Source: Lithospermum erythrorhizon (taxonomy: Eukaryota; Streptophyta; Magnoliopsida; Boraginales; Boraginaceae). From it: 64,000 nucleotides of DNA. Position numbers and translations under genes: made by a program. Positions 10,571 to 24,158 of the stretch are shown in pieces (position 1 is the first letter of the stretch; each line of letters starts with the position of its first letter). Under the pieces are notes generated by a model, which ran no database searches, was not told the DNA's origin, and was given only the letters and a program-made list of their open reading frames with translations. The stretch is from positions 1,984,001 through 2,048,000 of the forward strand of contig JADFUC010000954.1 of assembly GCA_019722365.1 (NCBI GenBank), written 5' to 3'.

Positions 10571-12934
10571 TATTTTGTTTTAGTTTTTACTGAACATGTT
10601 ACCTGACGTGCTATTAGTACCGTTGTTCTTGACTTATATGGGTAAAAATCTCTACTGCTTTATTTGTGCATTCGATGCTTTGATTACACATAATTCCATC
10701 AAAAAGCAAGGGTTAGAACAGATGGTTAAACCACTGTTAAATTTATTCTTGAAATACTTGAGAACTCTGAGCCTCAAAAACTACGCCCGTTACATTTCGG
10801 AGGAATGATACCAAAAGAAATCATCAGTCTCTGTATTTTTAAGTACTAAATGCAATTATTGTTGCTTACTAGTATTAGAGGCTTGACTTCAAATTGATCA
10901 TGTTAAATTTAAAAGGAATCGATCATTTTGAGAGCCAAGCAAAATATTTCAACTTTCGTTTCTCTAACGACATATTAATATTCTACATCTGCCAATCCTA
11001 CAGTTATGAAGCCTTGACACGCAACATGGAATAACTTACCATCTAAAACCGGGTTAGATAACATGATCTTTTCGGAATATGATACAAGCATTCTGTTCAG
11101 GTCACAGTCTGTCTTAATTCCAAAAATATTAGAAGCTACATGAACTTAACGTGTAGCACCATTGTGAGGTGGAGCACGATGACAAAAGAAAGAACACATG
11201 CAAGTTGAACTTTATCCACGTAATGACAAGTAATTACCATATAACCCGATTCTTTGAACCCCGGACAAATGATGGGTTATTTCTGATACTTTTCATAAAA
11301 TATTTATAAAATTTTCTCCTTTTTCATAGCGTGAGCATTCATTACTGTAGTGTGTCTTTTTGCAGGAGTGTACTACTAAGAAATTCGTTAAAGGCCTTGA
11401 CAGTGGATGCTTAAAAGTAGATTGGACTTCACCCTCGGAAAAGAGCGCACCGTGCGATTGAGTTTGGACGGTGAACTTAAGGTAATCTCAGGTTTTGAGA
11501 ATAACAGCTCATGTGGATGGTCTCGAGTGCACTTTAATTAAGTGAGAAGTCGTTTACGGAGGGTTGCCTGAGGAAAGCTTATTGCAGTGTAAACCGCATG
11601 TGCTTTTTTAACTTTCAGTATTATTGCTTCTTCTAAAATGATCGAGCCCGATTGACCCTCACTTTTTTTCTCTTGGATCGTCAAGTAAATGCCACTCCAA
11701 TACCGCGGGAAACGATCGACCCAGGCAAACCGTTTGTGCTCGATATTCCAAAGGAGGGGTATAAAGTCAACAAGTAGTCGGTAATTTAATAATAAAATAA
11801 AACTGGGGCCAGGTTTGATTGAGCGAAATCCATAATTTAATTAAAAACTAAAACTTACGTTCAAATTCAAATTAAAATATTGGTTCAAATTTAGTAAACT
11901 AAAATACATGATAAAATACATTGAGCAAAATCGAAAATAAAAATTGGAAAGTCAAAAGTCAGAAATTCAAACCCTAAATGAAAAACTAAAAAATTAACAA
12001 AATTCATTAACCAAAACATTTTATTCATTACATATATTGAAAAAACAACAAAAATCAAAGCAAAATCGAAGTGAAAACTGAAAAGTCAAAAGTAAAGAAG
12101 TCAAACCTAAATGAAAAATCAAAAATTAGCAAAATTGATTAACCAAAATATTTATTTATGACATGTAACAAAAAAACAACAAAAAAACTAGCAGCATGCG
12201 TATAGAATCCCAGCAGTTACTGCGTCGATTTGGATTCGTGAGGGAATTGTTAGATCGACATAGAATCAGCTACAGGTGCATAAGAGAATGAAAGATGAAA
12301 AATTGGATGGAAGGTAAGACTTAGAGACGTGATTGGAGAGGAAATAGTAGAAATTAGGGATGGCCCGATGAGGAAATGAGGGTTGAGGGGGGGGAGAATA
12401 ACCTAATTACTAATGTTCGACCCGCTGATAATTAATAGTAATAGTTTATGTTTTTGATATAAATGAAATTGCACAACAATTAATTATTTTCGGACCGAAT
12501 AATATCGGGCCGTCTTGATGGGATAGTTAATCCTCCCGATTTAAAAATTTCGTTTGATTCCTTGAATCGAGCGCTTAGGGCTTTGACAGATATGTCGGCG
12601 GAGGAATCGTGCTTCGGGTTACAGTTCATGACTCTTGAGATTTGAGATATTTGAGAGGGGCTCAAAAGTTTTGGACAAACCACAAAATATAGTATATGGA
12701 CTAATGCTGATTTTTTTCAATATGGGCCCCCTTGGGTAAAGGCAACTCACTTCTGCCCAACCCGAAGGCCGTCACGGCAGCTTGTCCATGATTAATAACT
12801 TGAAGTAATATCTCGAGGCTGTTTATTATGACAGTTTCGCTTTTTATATACTCAGCGTGAATGCATATTGATAGAAACTTAAATGATGTTTAAAGTATTT
12901 AAAATGCTTAACGCTTACTAGTTACAACTATTTA
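10571..12934. other. Decayed intergenic DNA, no supported gene
   Basis: The first part may hold more of the ruined hAT element, but no motif could be followed past about 10570. From 11780 to 12180 the sequence is A-rich and locally repetitive (blocks such as AAAAATCAAAAATTAGCAAAATTGATTAACC recur near 11985 and 12115). I see no gene-like frame. Confidence 0.35.
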
Positions 12935-14236
12935 GGTTAATTTGTTTTTTTGGTCCCTATACTATACCGTTATTTCACAATTAATCGGCCCCAAAGCTAT
13001 CGCGTTAACTTTTGATTAAAACTTTTTTATTGGATGGTCCATATCCCGTTTACTTAATAATCTTATGAGTTCTGTAGAAATAATTGTGCATTCATTTAAA
13101 ATTTAGTATATATTTTACATCAATAAAGGAGACCCTCAAGTTTATTTAAATTAAACTTAAAAATAATGAAATTAATAATTAAATAAAAAAATAAAATCAG
13201 CCCGTTATTCAACACAACCACCCACCCACCCCCTACCCCCATCCCCATCTTACACCTTCCCCCCTCGCGATGCTCGGCGACCAGCTATGGCATTGAAGAT
13301 AGGTTTCGAGGATTTTTTTGCAGAAATTGTGTGACAAAAATGGAATCTTTAAGGCATTTGATGATGATGTTGATGGAAGTTAATGTTGAATGTAGTTGCT
13401 AAGAAGTGTAGTCAGTAAAAAGGGAATTTGAGGTGGGAGTTTATTGTTTTGTTCTTCAATTGGGCAATTGAAAAGAGTGTTATGGCTCAATTGATTTTAC
13501 CATGTTGTTCTTAAGCTTGTTAGGTAGGAGGAAGTTTTAAGCATTTAGTGGGTTGCTGGATGATATAAGGGAGTCGGGGGTTAATCCAAGATGCTGAGAG
13601 AGCCTTTTTGATGTCGATGGTGATGAGTAAGGTGAGAGGTCGACGGTGAAGTGGTAATGGTTGGTCGCCGACATCCCTAGGGGCGTGGGTGGCTATGTTG
13701 AAGAAGGGGGTATTTACTTGTCTTTTTAAAAATTAATTTTTTGTTTGAATTTTGTATTTAGTATATAGAGAAAATTAAAATTTTATATTTCGATATACTT
13801 TATATTTTTTGTTATTAAATTATCTGGCCAAAGTAATGATATAGTTTTAGAATTAATTGTGATTATATTTTGATATATTTTTTATTCTACTTTTAATTTC
13901 GCTATCTATGTATAAATAATTTAAAATCTGTAAGAAAGGAAAAAGAGAGAGACATTAATTATTAATTTGATTATTTTAAGTTTAATTTGAAAGAGATTGC
14001 TAGGGGTTATTTTAATGATATAAAATGTATTAAAAGCTTTAGTTTAGTGTTAAGGATAAAATATTCGTTTTAAATGTAGAAATCGATAGTATAGGGGCAG
14101 TGAGTGTTAAAAATAGGGATAAGGACCATCCAGAAATTATAAAATCTTGCAGGGATTAGGATCGAAAAAAAGCTTCGTAGAATAGGAGCAGATTAGAAAA
14201 CTAGCGATAGTATATGGATCGAAAATCGAATTAGCC
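12935..14236. mobile_element. Non-autonomous terminal-inverted-repeat element (Mutator-like), about 1.3 kb
   Basis: The left terminus begins GGTTAATTTGTTTTTTTGGT and continues CCCTATACTAT. The reverse complement of the right terminus begins GGCTAATTCGATTTTCGAT and continues CCATATACTAT. The two line up over about 45 bases. Nine-base flanks AACTATTTA and GTATATTTA agree at six of nine positions, consistent with an aged 9-bp target duplication of the Mutator kind. The inside is non-coding and includes a C-rich stretch (13,205-13,270) and, near its other end, a G-rich stretch (13,560-13,710). The MULE assignment is inference; other TIR superfamilies remain possible. Confidence 0.55.
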
Positions 14237-16599
14237 GTATATTTAAACTTTGAAGTTATGTACATGGTATATAATAACTTGTTTCACATGATTTAAAATA
14301 AGTTTTAATGAAGACATCATATTTATACCTAATCGATTTTACTCGGTAGAAGAAGGCTTGTATTTGCTTCATTTAATAGTTAATTCAATAGGTTAGTGTG
14401 ATATTTTGTTGGTACAATAGTGAGCGTTTATTGAAATCTTGAAGGGTTTCATAATTTTGGATTTTTGAATGCTAATAAATTGGAGTAATAGTTCATAAAA
14501 GTGATGGATGGAACACCTATTTATAAACTTTGACAATATTGTCCACAATGCATGTTCATTGTTTGGCCAGAGGAGGGGTCGAGGGGACCCCCATCCAGTT
14601 TGTTTGATATAGCTGTAATTGGCGATTTTGACAATCATTAGGTCCAAAAATATTACTATAATGATTGAAAAGCATATGATATCATGTAGTATCATGATCG
14701 ATTGTTTATGCATGAACTAACAAGACATATTATTCAAGATGAAGTATCATGATTCATGTTGTTTAAGACAATATTATCTTAGTGAACAAGTAAAAAGTAA
14801 GCGAACGGAGAAGTATTAGCATTAAAAGTGTTAAAACTACATACAGTGTTGTTGGTGGGCCATGGAGATCCGGGATCGAAACCGGATCCGCTGGTGCAAA
14901 AAATATTAACCTCTTGTCTACTTAATCTTGATATTGTGCCACTCGATTATTCGTTCGTAGATTATGCCAATTCGTTCATTAGGTACTCTCCGAATTATAA
15001 CTTGGCGTATGGATTTTTTAGCCTCGCTTTAATTTTCAAAATTGAAAATATGTTTGATTCGGCTTTAATTAGTTTAATTCGTATGAAATGTGTTTGATTT
15101 TTGTGTGTGTTAGGTTCACAATTGTTATTTGTTTTTGTGTTATTAATTTATTATTTCGAATTGTTATTTTTTTGTATTTTTGATTTTTTTGTATTAGGAT
15201 TTAATTGTTTTGTATTTCGAATTGTTAAATATGTTTTGAGTGGTTTATTTTCATTTTTTGTATTTTCAATTATTTGTTTTTGTATTTTCGGTTTCGGATA
15301 TCGGATAGGAGTTTCGGATATCGGATCTTATCGGACAGGACGGTTTGGTCCGATCCACGATCTGGTTTCGGTCAGGTTGGATGGGCCAAAGAGCAATTTC
15401 AATCGATAACGCGGCAACTTCATTCGGCGTTATGATTGAAATTAGAAGGATTGCTAATATAAAAGTAAACGCATGGATGCTAAAGATTGTAGAAGTTTAC
15501 ATTCTTAGCGATTGAGGGTTCGAGTTCTGATATACGTATTTGTATTTGTTAAATGCCCTGCTATCATTCCGTCTCAGTCGCGTAATCGGCTTAAACTTGG
15601 CAGTGATGCATGAGAAATACCATCAGTGGATCTTGCAAGCCACTCTAATGAGCGGGGTTCGAATGTCTCATTTGAGTGGAGTCTTGCGAAGAAGATGAAG
15701 TAAGTAAGTACTCTCCAGCAAGGGGATTCTGTGGAGTCGTTAAAGCTAGTATCATATACAACTAGACTATTAAGTCATCGGTTGATTGTAAAATGATGAA
15801 CTCGAATATTTGTTATCGTCAATCGTTGAGTTGAACTAATCGATTGATCATAGAAAGTGGGATCAGTGCGTTTGAGATATGATAGTTTAAATGTTGAGAT
15901 TTAGTCCACTGAAATGGGGATATAACATAGTTTTAAGTCGCAGAAAAAATTCAACATGTCGATACTAAAGGCTGATATGAGAATGTTGTAATGGTTGTAT
16001 AGAGTCGTCCACACAAAATTAGAAATGAAATAATTCGTGAGAAATTATGAGTTGACCCAATTGATAATAAATTGAGAGAGAATAGTTAGAGGCATGTGAT
16101 ATGATCATGATAGAAGATGTCCAATAAAGACACCAGTAAAAAGGTGCAAAACATACAATAATATTCAGAAATACAAAGGGAGGAAGAAAAAATGTTGGTC
16201 ATAAATTGTACCAATGAACCTAGATTATATAATTTTAATCGAAGAGATGATCCAACATTACAACAAATAGTTAAATAGAGATTGTAGACAATCAAAATTT
16301 AATTAAATTAACACTAGATTCTAATTAAAGTGGGTGGAATTAATTAGATTAATTAGAGCCAATCTAAATTAAACGCGTGGCGAATTATGGGTTTCGATCG
16401 AGCCTCCAATTAAAATCGAACACGTGGAAATTAAGGGTTCCCGACATTTATTTTGAAATTAATTACTAGGTTAAAATTGAAGTATTTGTATTAAATTAAT
16501 CCTAATTTTTATACCTCGTATGATGATATTGACGTTAAAAATAGGATTCACTGCGTTATGATTAAAATAATAAATTGGAGAAAAAATCGAGATTAAAAA
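14237..16599. other. Decayed repeat-like DNA without a supported gene
   Basis: Frames at 14828-15097 and 15101-15409 are present but low in complexity (the latter is a Phe/Val/Leu-rich translation of T-rich DNA) and match nothing I know. Around 15470-15530 there is a GGTTCGAGTTC motif that resembles a tRNA B box, possibly a SINE scrap, but no A box or tail was found with confidence. Confidence 0.3.
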
Positions 16600-17885
16600 T
16601 AGAGGAGTTTAACGTAAGCAATTTCGAAATGACGGCCAGGATAAAAAATAAAGAGGCTTTGGTTAATCTTATCCTTTGAAAAAGTCAAAGGCAGTGCCCC
16701 ATTGTTGCCGTGATCTCCCATCAAAATTATTAATATTATTTTAATATTAAATTAAAATTTAACGGTGGATCTTTATGCCAGCAATTTTGTGTCAATAGCC
16801 AGCTAGATAAGTGATCTAGGATAAATGAATACATACGTCGGGGAAAAACACGAAATCTATAAAATGTCACCCTCCTTATGTTACATCGTGAACACACGCT
16901 TCCTGATAAAAAATCACTGAAAAAAAAGCGTACGAGAGGAATTTAACGTAAAAAGGCTGCATAGGTGTTCACCAAATGACACTTCGAGAGTTTGTTCGCT
17001 CAAGTGAAAATCACTCCGCAGAGAACCACCACAAAGCCTCGAAAACATAGAAATTTTTCGGCGCAAAGCGCGAATAGGTGCGCTTAATTAAGGAGCGAAG
17101 GAAAGAATACAAAAATCTTGACTCAAGCCAAAATAGAGGCTTTAAAGTTAGGAGCCCAGGTTGAATTACCTGAAACGCAATAATTTGAGTGCTGTCAAAG
17201 AAATACGTGAGAATGTCGGCTTCGGATCTTCATGTCCAAAATATTTCTGGGATTAAGCCATAAAGGCCTGTAGTAAACTAAACGAGGATATAATTTCATG
17301 TGTCTTGCATAGGAAACATCTGAGTAGTATTAAAGGTACCCCCACTTGTGAAAACAAGCATATCAGCCGATAATACTTGAAGATCAGGGGTGTAAACACT
17401 GAGCTCAATCCCCAGGGTACGCGGGATGTTCTTAAGGCGAAATTTGAACGCAGCATCCAAATCAGTCGGAGTCGGTAATGATCAAAGAATAAAAGATCAG
17501 TCAGCCTTGTTAATACGGGATGATAAAATCTGTTAAAACATTTCACTTGCTCGGACCCGTATCAGTCGAGCCAAGTCTCGAGGCCAAGTCTGTATCAGGT
17601 CACAGGGCCAGTAGGTCCGGTCTATCCGTCTGTGTCCGAATCCATTCGAGATCAGCATGCAGGTCGAGCTGTTCAAGTAAATCAAATTGCAGTCGAGACT
17701 ACATCGAATCGAAGGCATTTCAAGAAGTCGTCAATCAGGTTTAGAGGCAAATGGGTCAGATGAGTGAGGACCTCGTCGTTTAAAAAAGGTTTTTTGTCTT
17801 GAAGGATTTTCTAAATGGATTTAATTTGTGTTGATCTTCATACATTATAAATAATAAAATGCTTTCTCTGGCTACCGAAAACTTA
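16600..17885 (+). mobile_element. LTR-like segment related to the one at 51.8-53.1 kb
   Basis: Ordered similarity to the 51.8-53.1 kb LTR is visible along its length. It has a TATA-like CTATAAAATG near 16858 (compare CTATAAATAC at 52033), GTGAAAATCACTCCG...AACCACCACAAAG near 17005, ATACAAAAATCTTGACTCAAG near 17110, CCAGGTTGAATT near 17157, and the close TAAATAATAAAATGCTTTCT near 17848. The last matches TAAATAATAAAATCTTTCT at about 53075. The primer site expected after it is missing; it gives way to CACTA-like sequence. Probably a solo or truncated LTR. Left edge approximate. Confidence 0.5.
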
Positions 17886-18249
17886 CGTATTAATCTCGTC
17901 GGGCAGCACCGATGCGACAACGACCGTGGCGTCGGGTGGGCATCGGTTCACGTGTCGGTGTTATTTTTCGAGCGTTTAATTGATTGTGTTGAACGTGTAT
18001 GAAGCGTTAGTGCGGCGTCGAGTTGATTGCTACCGTTGTTGATTGAAAGAAATTGGAAATTAATTATTTCTGGCTTTCGACTCTAAAAGTAAAATTTATA
18101 TAAAAAAATCCTAACTTCTTTTTCCACTTACCTTTTTACATGGTACATAGCCAACTTGCGCCCTTTTCGGCCTTGATCAGCATCAGCCTTGACTTTTCGA
18201 ACCGCCCTCTGCTTGACGCCACCTAAATCAGCCCAATTTCAAGAAGGTA

Positions 18250-19010
18250 AGTCAATTTTTACCATTTTTTTTTGTTTTTTTAATTGTTTTAATTACTTGT
18301 TGTATATTTAATTTTTTATTGTTAAAATAATTTGTTTAATTATGATTTTAATTAGTTTAATTATAATTTGCAGACAATTATAATTTTAATTTGTTTAATT
18401 AGATTAATTATAAGTTTAATTCATTTAATTAGTTTAATTCATTTTTTTCGGATTTATTCATTTTATTGGTTTTAATGTGTTTAATTATAAGTTTAATTTG
18501 GTTTTATTCATTTTAATTTGTTTAGTTATAAGTTTAATTTGTTTTATTCGTTTAATTCGGTTTTTATAATTATTCTTTAATTTGGTTTATTAGTTAATTG
18601 AATTGTGTTTTAATTGGGAATTGATTGAGTTGTACCCCAATTAAATTTGAATTGAGTAGTAGAATTAGAGTTAATTGAATTGTGGTAATAGGAAATTGAT
18701 TGAATTGTTGTTAATGAATTGAATTTGGATAGTTTAATTTATATAATTGGACTGGATAGAGATCGAATTGAATTGATTTTATTGAAATAATTTTAGTTTG
18801 AATTAGATTTTATTTGAATTGAATTAAATTGAGTTTGAATTAGATTTGATTTGAATTGGGTTTTGAAGTGGTAGGTTTAGGATGGAGATTTGAATTGAGT
18901 TTGAATTTGATTTGACTTTGAATTGAGTTTGAATTAGATCAAATTGGATTTGATTTGAATTGAGTTGAATTGTGATGTTATTTTAATTTTAATTGAGTTT
19001 GAACTTTGAA
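18250..19010 (+). repeat. AT-rich degenerate tandem repeat (TTTAATT / TTTGAATTGAG units)
   Basis: The first half is built from variants of GTTTAATTATAAGTTTAATT. The second half is built from variants of TTTGAATTGAGTTTGAATTAGATTTGA. No fixed period holds along the whole tract, so it reads as slippage-driven low-complexity DNA inside the CACTA remnant. Confidence 0.6.
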
Positions 19011-19129
19011 AACGCAGGGTATTATGGGTCCTATGGTAGTAAGACTCGATTAGAACAAGTCACGTGGCTGAAGATGAGAAGTTAGGAGGCGGATGCCGAA
19101 GCGGCCGAGAAGGAGTAGTTATCAGGCCT

Positions 19130-19330
19130 TCTTAATAAAGAAACGTGTGGATGGCGTAACGTTATTAAGATAATTTGCGAGATGGAGACAATATTTCACT
19201 TGTCATTTTTTGTTGTGATGGAGCACCTACGATACATTTGTCTTATAAAGCGTTAAATGGAGGTCGATGGGTATATATGGATGTCTTACGTTTGAGTCGT
19301 GAGTGTTGACTTTATTAATATATGTTAATC
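19130..19330 (+). pseudogene. CACTA TNP2-type transposase fragment (DUF4218-like)
   Basis: The plus-strand translation includes IICEMETIFHLSFFVVMEHL followed shortly by RYICLI. The DUF4218 region of plant CACTA TNP2-like proteins has a closely similar ...CKLExIFPPSFFDVMxHLxxHL segment followed by an RWMY motif. Here GRWVYMDV follows at about 19265, after a stop codon and a frame change. Only a fragment is legible and it cannot be functional. Confidence 0.55.
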
Positions 19331-22300
19331 TTGAGTTTATATGTTTAATTATTTATTGCGCCCTAAATATTTTGTAGATTCTTGGGGGATTGAAGAAAAT
19401 GGTAAGACAAAACACGTGTTGAAGAGGTTATCTGAGGCCAAGAATTCATCGAATTAAACCGTCTGGGAGGCACGATGTACCAAATGAAAGGGGAAAGGCA
19501 GCTACTTTTCAGTGTTTACTTACCGAGCGAAGAACAAATTTGGTATCTCGTCATTTTATGAATCGCTTGAGCTGTCTGAGGCCGGCTCGTTCATATATTT
19601 TTGTAATGCAAACTACGCTTAGAAGTATAAGAATACCTTGATAAGTGTATATTTAATGTTTTTAAATAAATGAATTTGTATATATAATATAATAGTTAAC
19701 TAAACAAATAACTTTATATCGCGAGGATATCGTGATTTGATTGAAGAGTCTTAACTTTGAGTTGTGGGAGCAGATAAATCATGGCGTGAGCAAGAACTGA
19801 TAAATGGTTTACACCGCGTATATGCGAGAGAAGCAATCTGAGAGGCATTGCACCTCGAAACTTTCAGTGGTCCGACTTGAGAGAAATTAAGCGATCTGAA
19901 GCAAATACGTCGATAATTTGTAATAAACATGAGTTAGAAGCCTTCAGATTATAATCATCGATCACCGGGAAGTCGCCGGTCGATGGATGACTCAAAATTT
20001 AAAAAGACAATGTCTGAAATAACAATGACAAAATACATCTAAAAACAGGTTTTAAAGAAAATGATCCATCATTGTGTTTCTTAACATGTAGCCATGACCT
20101 ATATACAACAATGTCGACCAAAGTACAAAATATAAACATACAACTCGATTACGAAATCGAAATAGCAACCGAATAGAGGAAGTCAGGCTACCAATAAAAA
20201 CAACGACAAGGCTTGTGGGGATCTGCCGCCCGTTCACACCCAGGCTCACAAGAAGCGCGTCAGCAGACAAAACAGAAACTATTTGCTTGATACCGCCTCT
20301 CGACTGGCACAAATAAAATGTAAGCCCGTAGTGCTGAATAGAGATTGTAGGCTAGAAGGCTTAGTGATCTTATCTCGAGAATGGAAATTAACTTGTATTT
20401 CTCGCTTAGTGTAATAAAATAATTGGTTTACTTAGGATAGATGGGTATTATAGAATGTTATCTGACGTAAGACCTGCATAATGTAAATTAGATTTGGTGA
20501 ATTGGGTATCAAAATGCATAGGTATTACTTGTAAACATAACGATAAGACGATAAAAATGATAATCATTTCGTTTGAAAGAAATCGATGACAATCGTACCC
20601 CGATGAGTCCGCATTTCTGCTCTATCAACCAACCTGATAAGACATCTCGGTAACCAACTGAACAGAAATTGACTCCACTTGGCTAAGCGACACTGGTACT
20701 ACCGAATCCGCATTATATTTCGTCAGTCGACTCAATATTAGTCCCTGACTAAACTTGACTCCAATCAACTGACATTCCTGGCTCAATCAACTCGGCATAA
20801 ATCCGGTTCTGAATGGGCATATAATCGGCCTCAACACGAGGGTGAAACTTATTCCGTCGACATAAGGTAGCAACTGGCTACCGTAGCGAGTACGAGGCAA
20901 AAACACACCACACTTATCACCCAGGGTATAAGACATTACAGGATAATCTGTTTCAGCAATACATTATCGGCTAAATCCTGACTCAGCCAACAAAACACTC
21001 TAAACATCAAAATGACCAAAAGCGACAGGAAACCACTTATCCTAATACGACTCGACTTACTTCGCTTGATATTTCATGAAAACAACATACAATCCATTAT
21101 CGACGGTCTTTATATTGACCATAATCGACACAAAAATAACACATACATATACATTCACTTGTGGTGGTAAGTTAATTTACACCCGTGAATAATTATCACC
21201 ACTTGGCTATACCAATATAATATCTGGCATCGCTATGGTCCACACGCCTCTTCCAGCCCAGCTTTGGCGAGAAACACTCGATCGATTGCAATTACAACAC
21301 TACTATTTAACTCAGTTTTTAATTCAATTTCCTAACTTTTATTTGAATTCTAATTAGAGAGGCTTAAGTATATAGATTACTAATAGGTGTTTAGATAACC
21401 AAATTAAAATAATAATTCAGCAAAACTAAGCATGTCGAGAGGCAATAGCAACAATATAACATTTTTAAACCAATTTTAATAAACCTAGAAATCATTTTTA
21501 AACTAATTTATACTTTATAACGATCACTTTAATCAAAACCCAAATACCACTCACTTTGCAAGTCAAATCAGCATGTCTAGATGCGTCAAATGAAACTTAT
21601 CTTTGCCAAAATAATGCTTTATATTAAAAAGTCCAATAAAGATCATAATAAAATTTAAAAGGAATTTGGAAAAGTCAACTCTCCAAAATCAACACATTTG
21701 ACCCCAAAAATCGATTATAATCACTCGAATCCACTTAATCTATGTTTAGATGAAACCTCATACCCAGTCTTTAAAATGCAAAATTGAAAGTCAATGAAAG
21801 TGGCCAAAATTGACTTTCATAGCAGAAAATATCACAAAGCTTCAAACTTATATCTTGGTGTAGAAGATGATGAGGAGAAGATGTTTAACAAATTTATAGG
21901 CTTGAGCAGCTTAATGAAAGAGAAGGAAAATGGAGGAGCAAAAAAAAAGTTTGTTTTTCCACTTAAGGAAATTTCGGCCTAAAATGGGAATAGGGTTTGG
22001 TGTGGATGATGATGAATAGTGGGAAGAGGAGAGTTGGTGGTAGATATTTAGTAAATTGTTAGAGCCGTTTGGTTTGTGGTTTTGAAAACTCGTCTCGGTT
22101 TAACAACCTTGACTCGAACATACACTTATTTTCTACCCGAGCAATATTAAAATAATACTTATAAGGAGCAGGTTATTCGAGGCTATTACTTTGACATTAG
22201 GCGGGGTATTGATGATGACCATGATAAAGTTTGTACTCTTCCCAAGGAATGTTATTGAGTTGGCTTGACAGCAAATGGATGTAGATAAATCGAGAATGGA

Positions 22301-24084
22301 ATGGTTAAAATCAAACCACGAATCTTGAGCCTCTAAAGTTGACCCCTTTTATCTGCTGCTCATTGTAGCAGTAAATCGTCATTCCACGTCTCAAAGAGTA
22401 AGGGAAAGCTAAACGGTGATGTATTGCAGTGAAATGAATCTTTAGAAGCTTTAGTTGATTGGACTCGTATGAAAAAATATGTTAATGTGTGACTTTAAAT
22501 ATTGAAGATATCTTTCGAAGGCTTGTGACTCGCCGGTTCTTTGCACATTGAGCCGTCGGCGATATTGAAGTCGTTGAAGAGGGGTGTTCCCGATTTGTTG
22601 AAGATGATCTAGGACACAACAATGGCAGTGCAGTCGGACTGAATAATGATGTCGGCTCGGAGGAAGGCTATTTTGGGAGCAATACTAGTGGCTTGACAGA
22701 TCGAGAAAGACAAATTAGGATCAATGTTTTTAATTTTTTGAGGATTTAAATCTCGTATAACGTTGCAAAAATATAGTAGTTGTTTGCCGTGTTTGGATGT
22801 TTTATTTTGTATGATTCTGAGGTTTTATTAGTTGTAAAGATCATTTTTTTCACGTGTCTGACATAAGCTGATGGAGTTAAGCGCAATTTATTTTCGAGGA
22901 AATATAGGTTCTCGTCAAGACTTTAAATTTCGAGGATTCCCACTTAATTCTAAAGTGCGGGTAATTTAAATATTTTATTTTCATATTTCGGTGTAGCGTC
23001 AGACGCGCCATTCGAAATTGACCTTATACATATAAACACTTCTAATAACATAATCACCCAAACCTAACATTCTTTTTACACTTAATCGCACAAAACAACT
23101 GTTCAAGAATTAATGTCTCTCTAATTTTTTTGTCTACTAACCTTCTTATTTTGTTTAATTTTGTAGGGAAATTGAAAGAAGTAATTTTTTGTTACATTTT
23201 ATGTCTCTGTATTTTTTTTGTTTACTAACCTTCTTATTTTGTTTAATTTTGTTACATTTCGTCTTTTTTATTAATGTTGATAATATGTGTTACGTTTTAT
23301 TATAGGGAAAATTGACAAATCAAAAGAAAAGGAGTCATTTTTATATTCTTCTTTGATATTTTATTATTATTTTTGTTGATGTTTATGTTGTTGTTTATTA
23401 TTAATATTTTTTTATTATTTTTGTTGATGCTTATTATTAATGTTTGTGTTATTGTTTGTTTCATTATTTTTGTTTGATATTTATGTTGTTTTTCTTATTA
23501 ATGTTTGTGTTATTATTGTTTTAGTTGATGTTACTTTGGGTATTGTTTGCGATGTTTTTTGGGTATTGTTGAAATTCTGGCTTTGGTTTACCTTGAATGT
23601 TAAATCGCCGATTGCGTTATTTTTTAAGAGAATTTACCATCATAGCGTCGGTCGTGCTCGGTGGCGTCGGGCTTCAAACATTTTATCGATTATTAGCATC
23701 GATCGTGTCGGGCTTCAAAACAATTTATCGGGGTCTTGGCGACTGATGCAAATAAATAAAAAATAAATTAAAATGAAAACTCTAAGCATCGATTGTGTGT
23801 CAAATCGGTTTAAAATAAATCAAAAAAGAAATTAAAATATCATGCAACGCGGATTGGCGTGAGTAATAAATAAATAAATAAGAAATTAAAATATGAAATA
23901 GCTTCGGTTTTAAATTAATCAAAAAATAAAAAGAGGTTTAGCGTCGGTGAAACCGAGCGTCAAGCCCAGAAGTGATTATTTTGTTAAGCGCCCGGTGTAG
24001 CGTCGGAGGATCTGGCAGCCGGCCACGTTGGTAATCGTTGGTCGGGAGGCGTCGATATCAGGCTTTGTTAAATGTACGCAGAGA

Positions 24085-24086
<2 letters not shown>

Positions 24087-24154
<68 letters not shown>
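24087..24154. repeat. (AT)n microsatellite, about 34 repeats
   Basis: An uninterrupted AT dinucleotide run of about 68 bases lies just inside the right end of the CACTA remnant. It explains the Ile-Tyr-repeat frame seen here. The length is likely to vary between individuals and to be imprecise in an assembly. Confidence 0.9.

Positions 24155-24158
<4 letters not shown>

Noticed and set aside
20052..20312. 86-codon hydrophobic minus-strand frame
   Set aside because: It lies in a decayed repeat region with no splice context, and hydrophobicity alone is not evidence.
23440..23766. 108-codon hydrophobic frame
   Set aside because: It is a Phe/Val/Leu translation of T-rich low-complexity DNA running into CACTA subterminal motifs; no signal peptide followed by a domain and no homology recognised.
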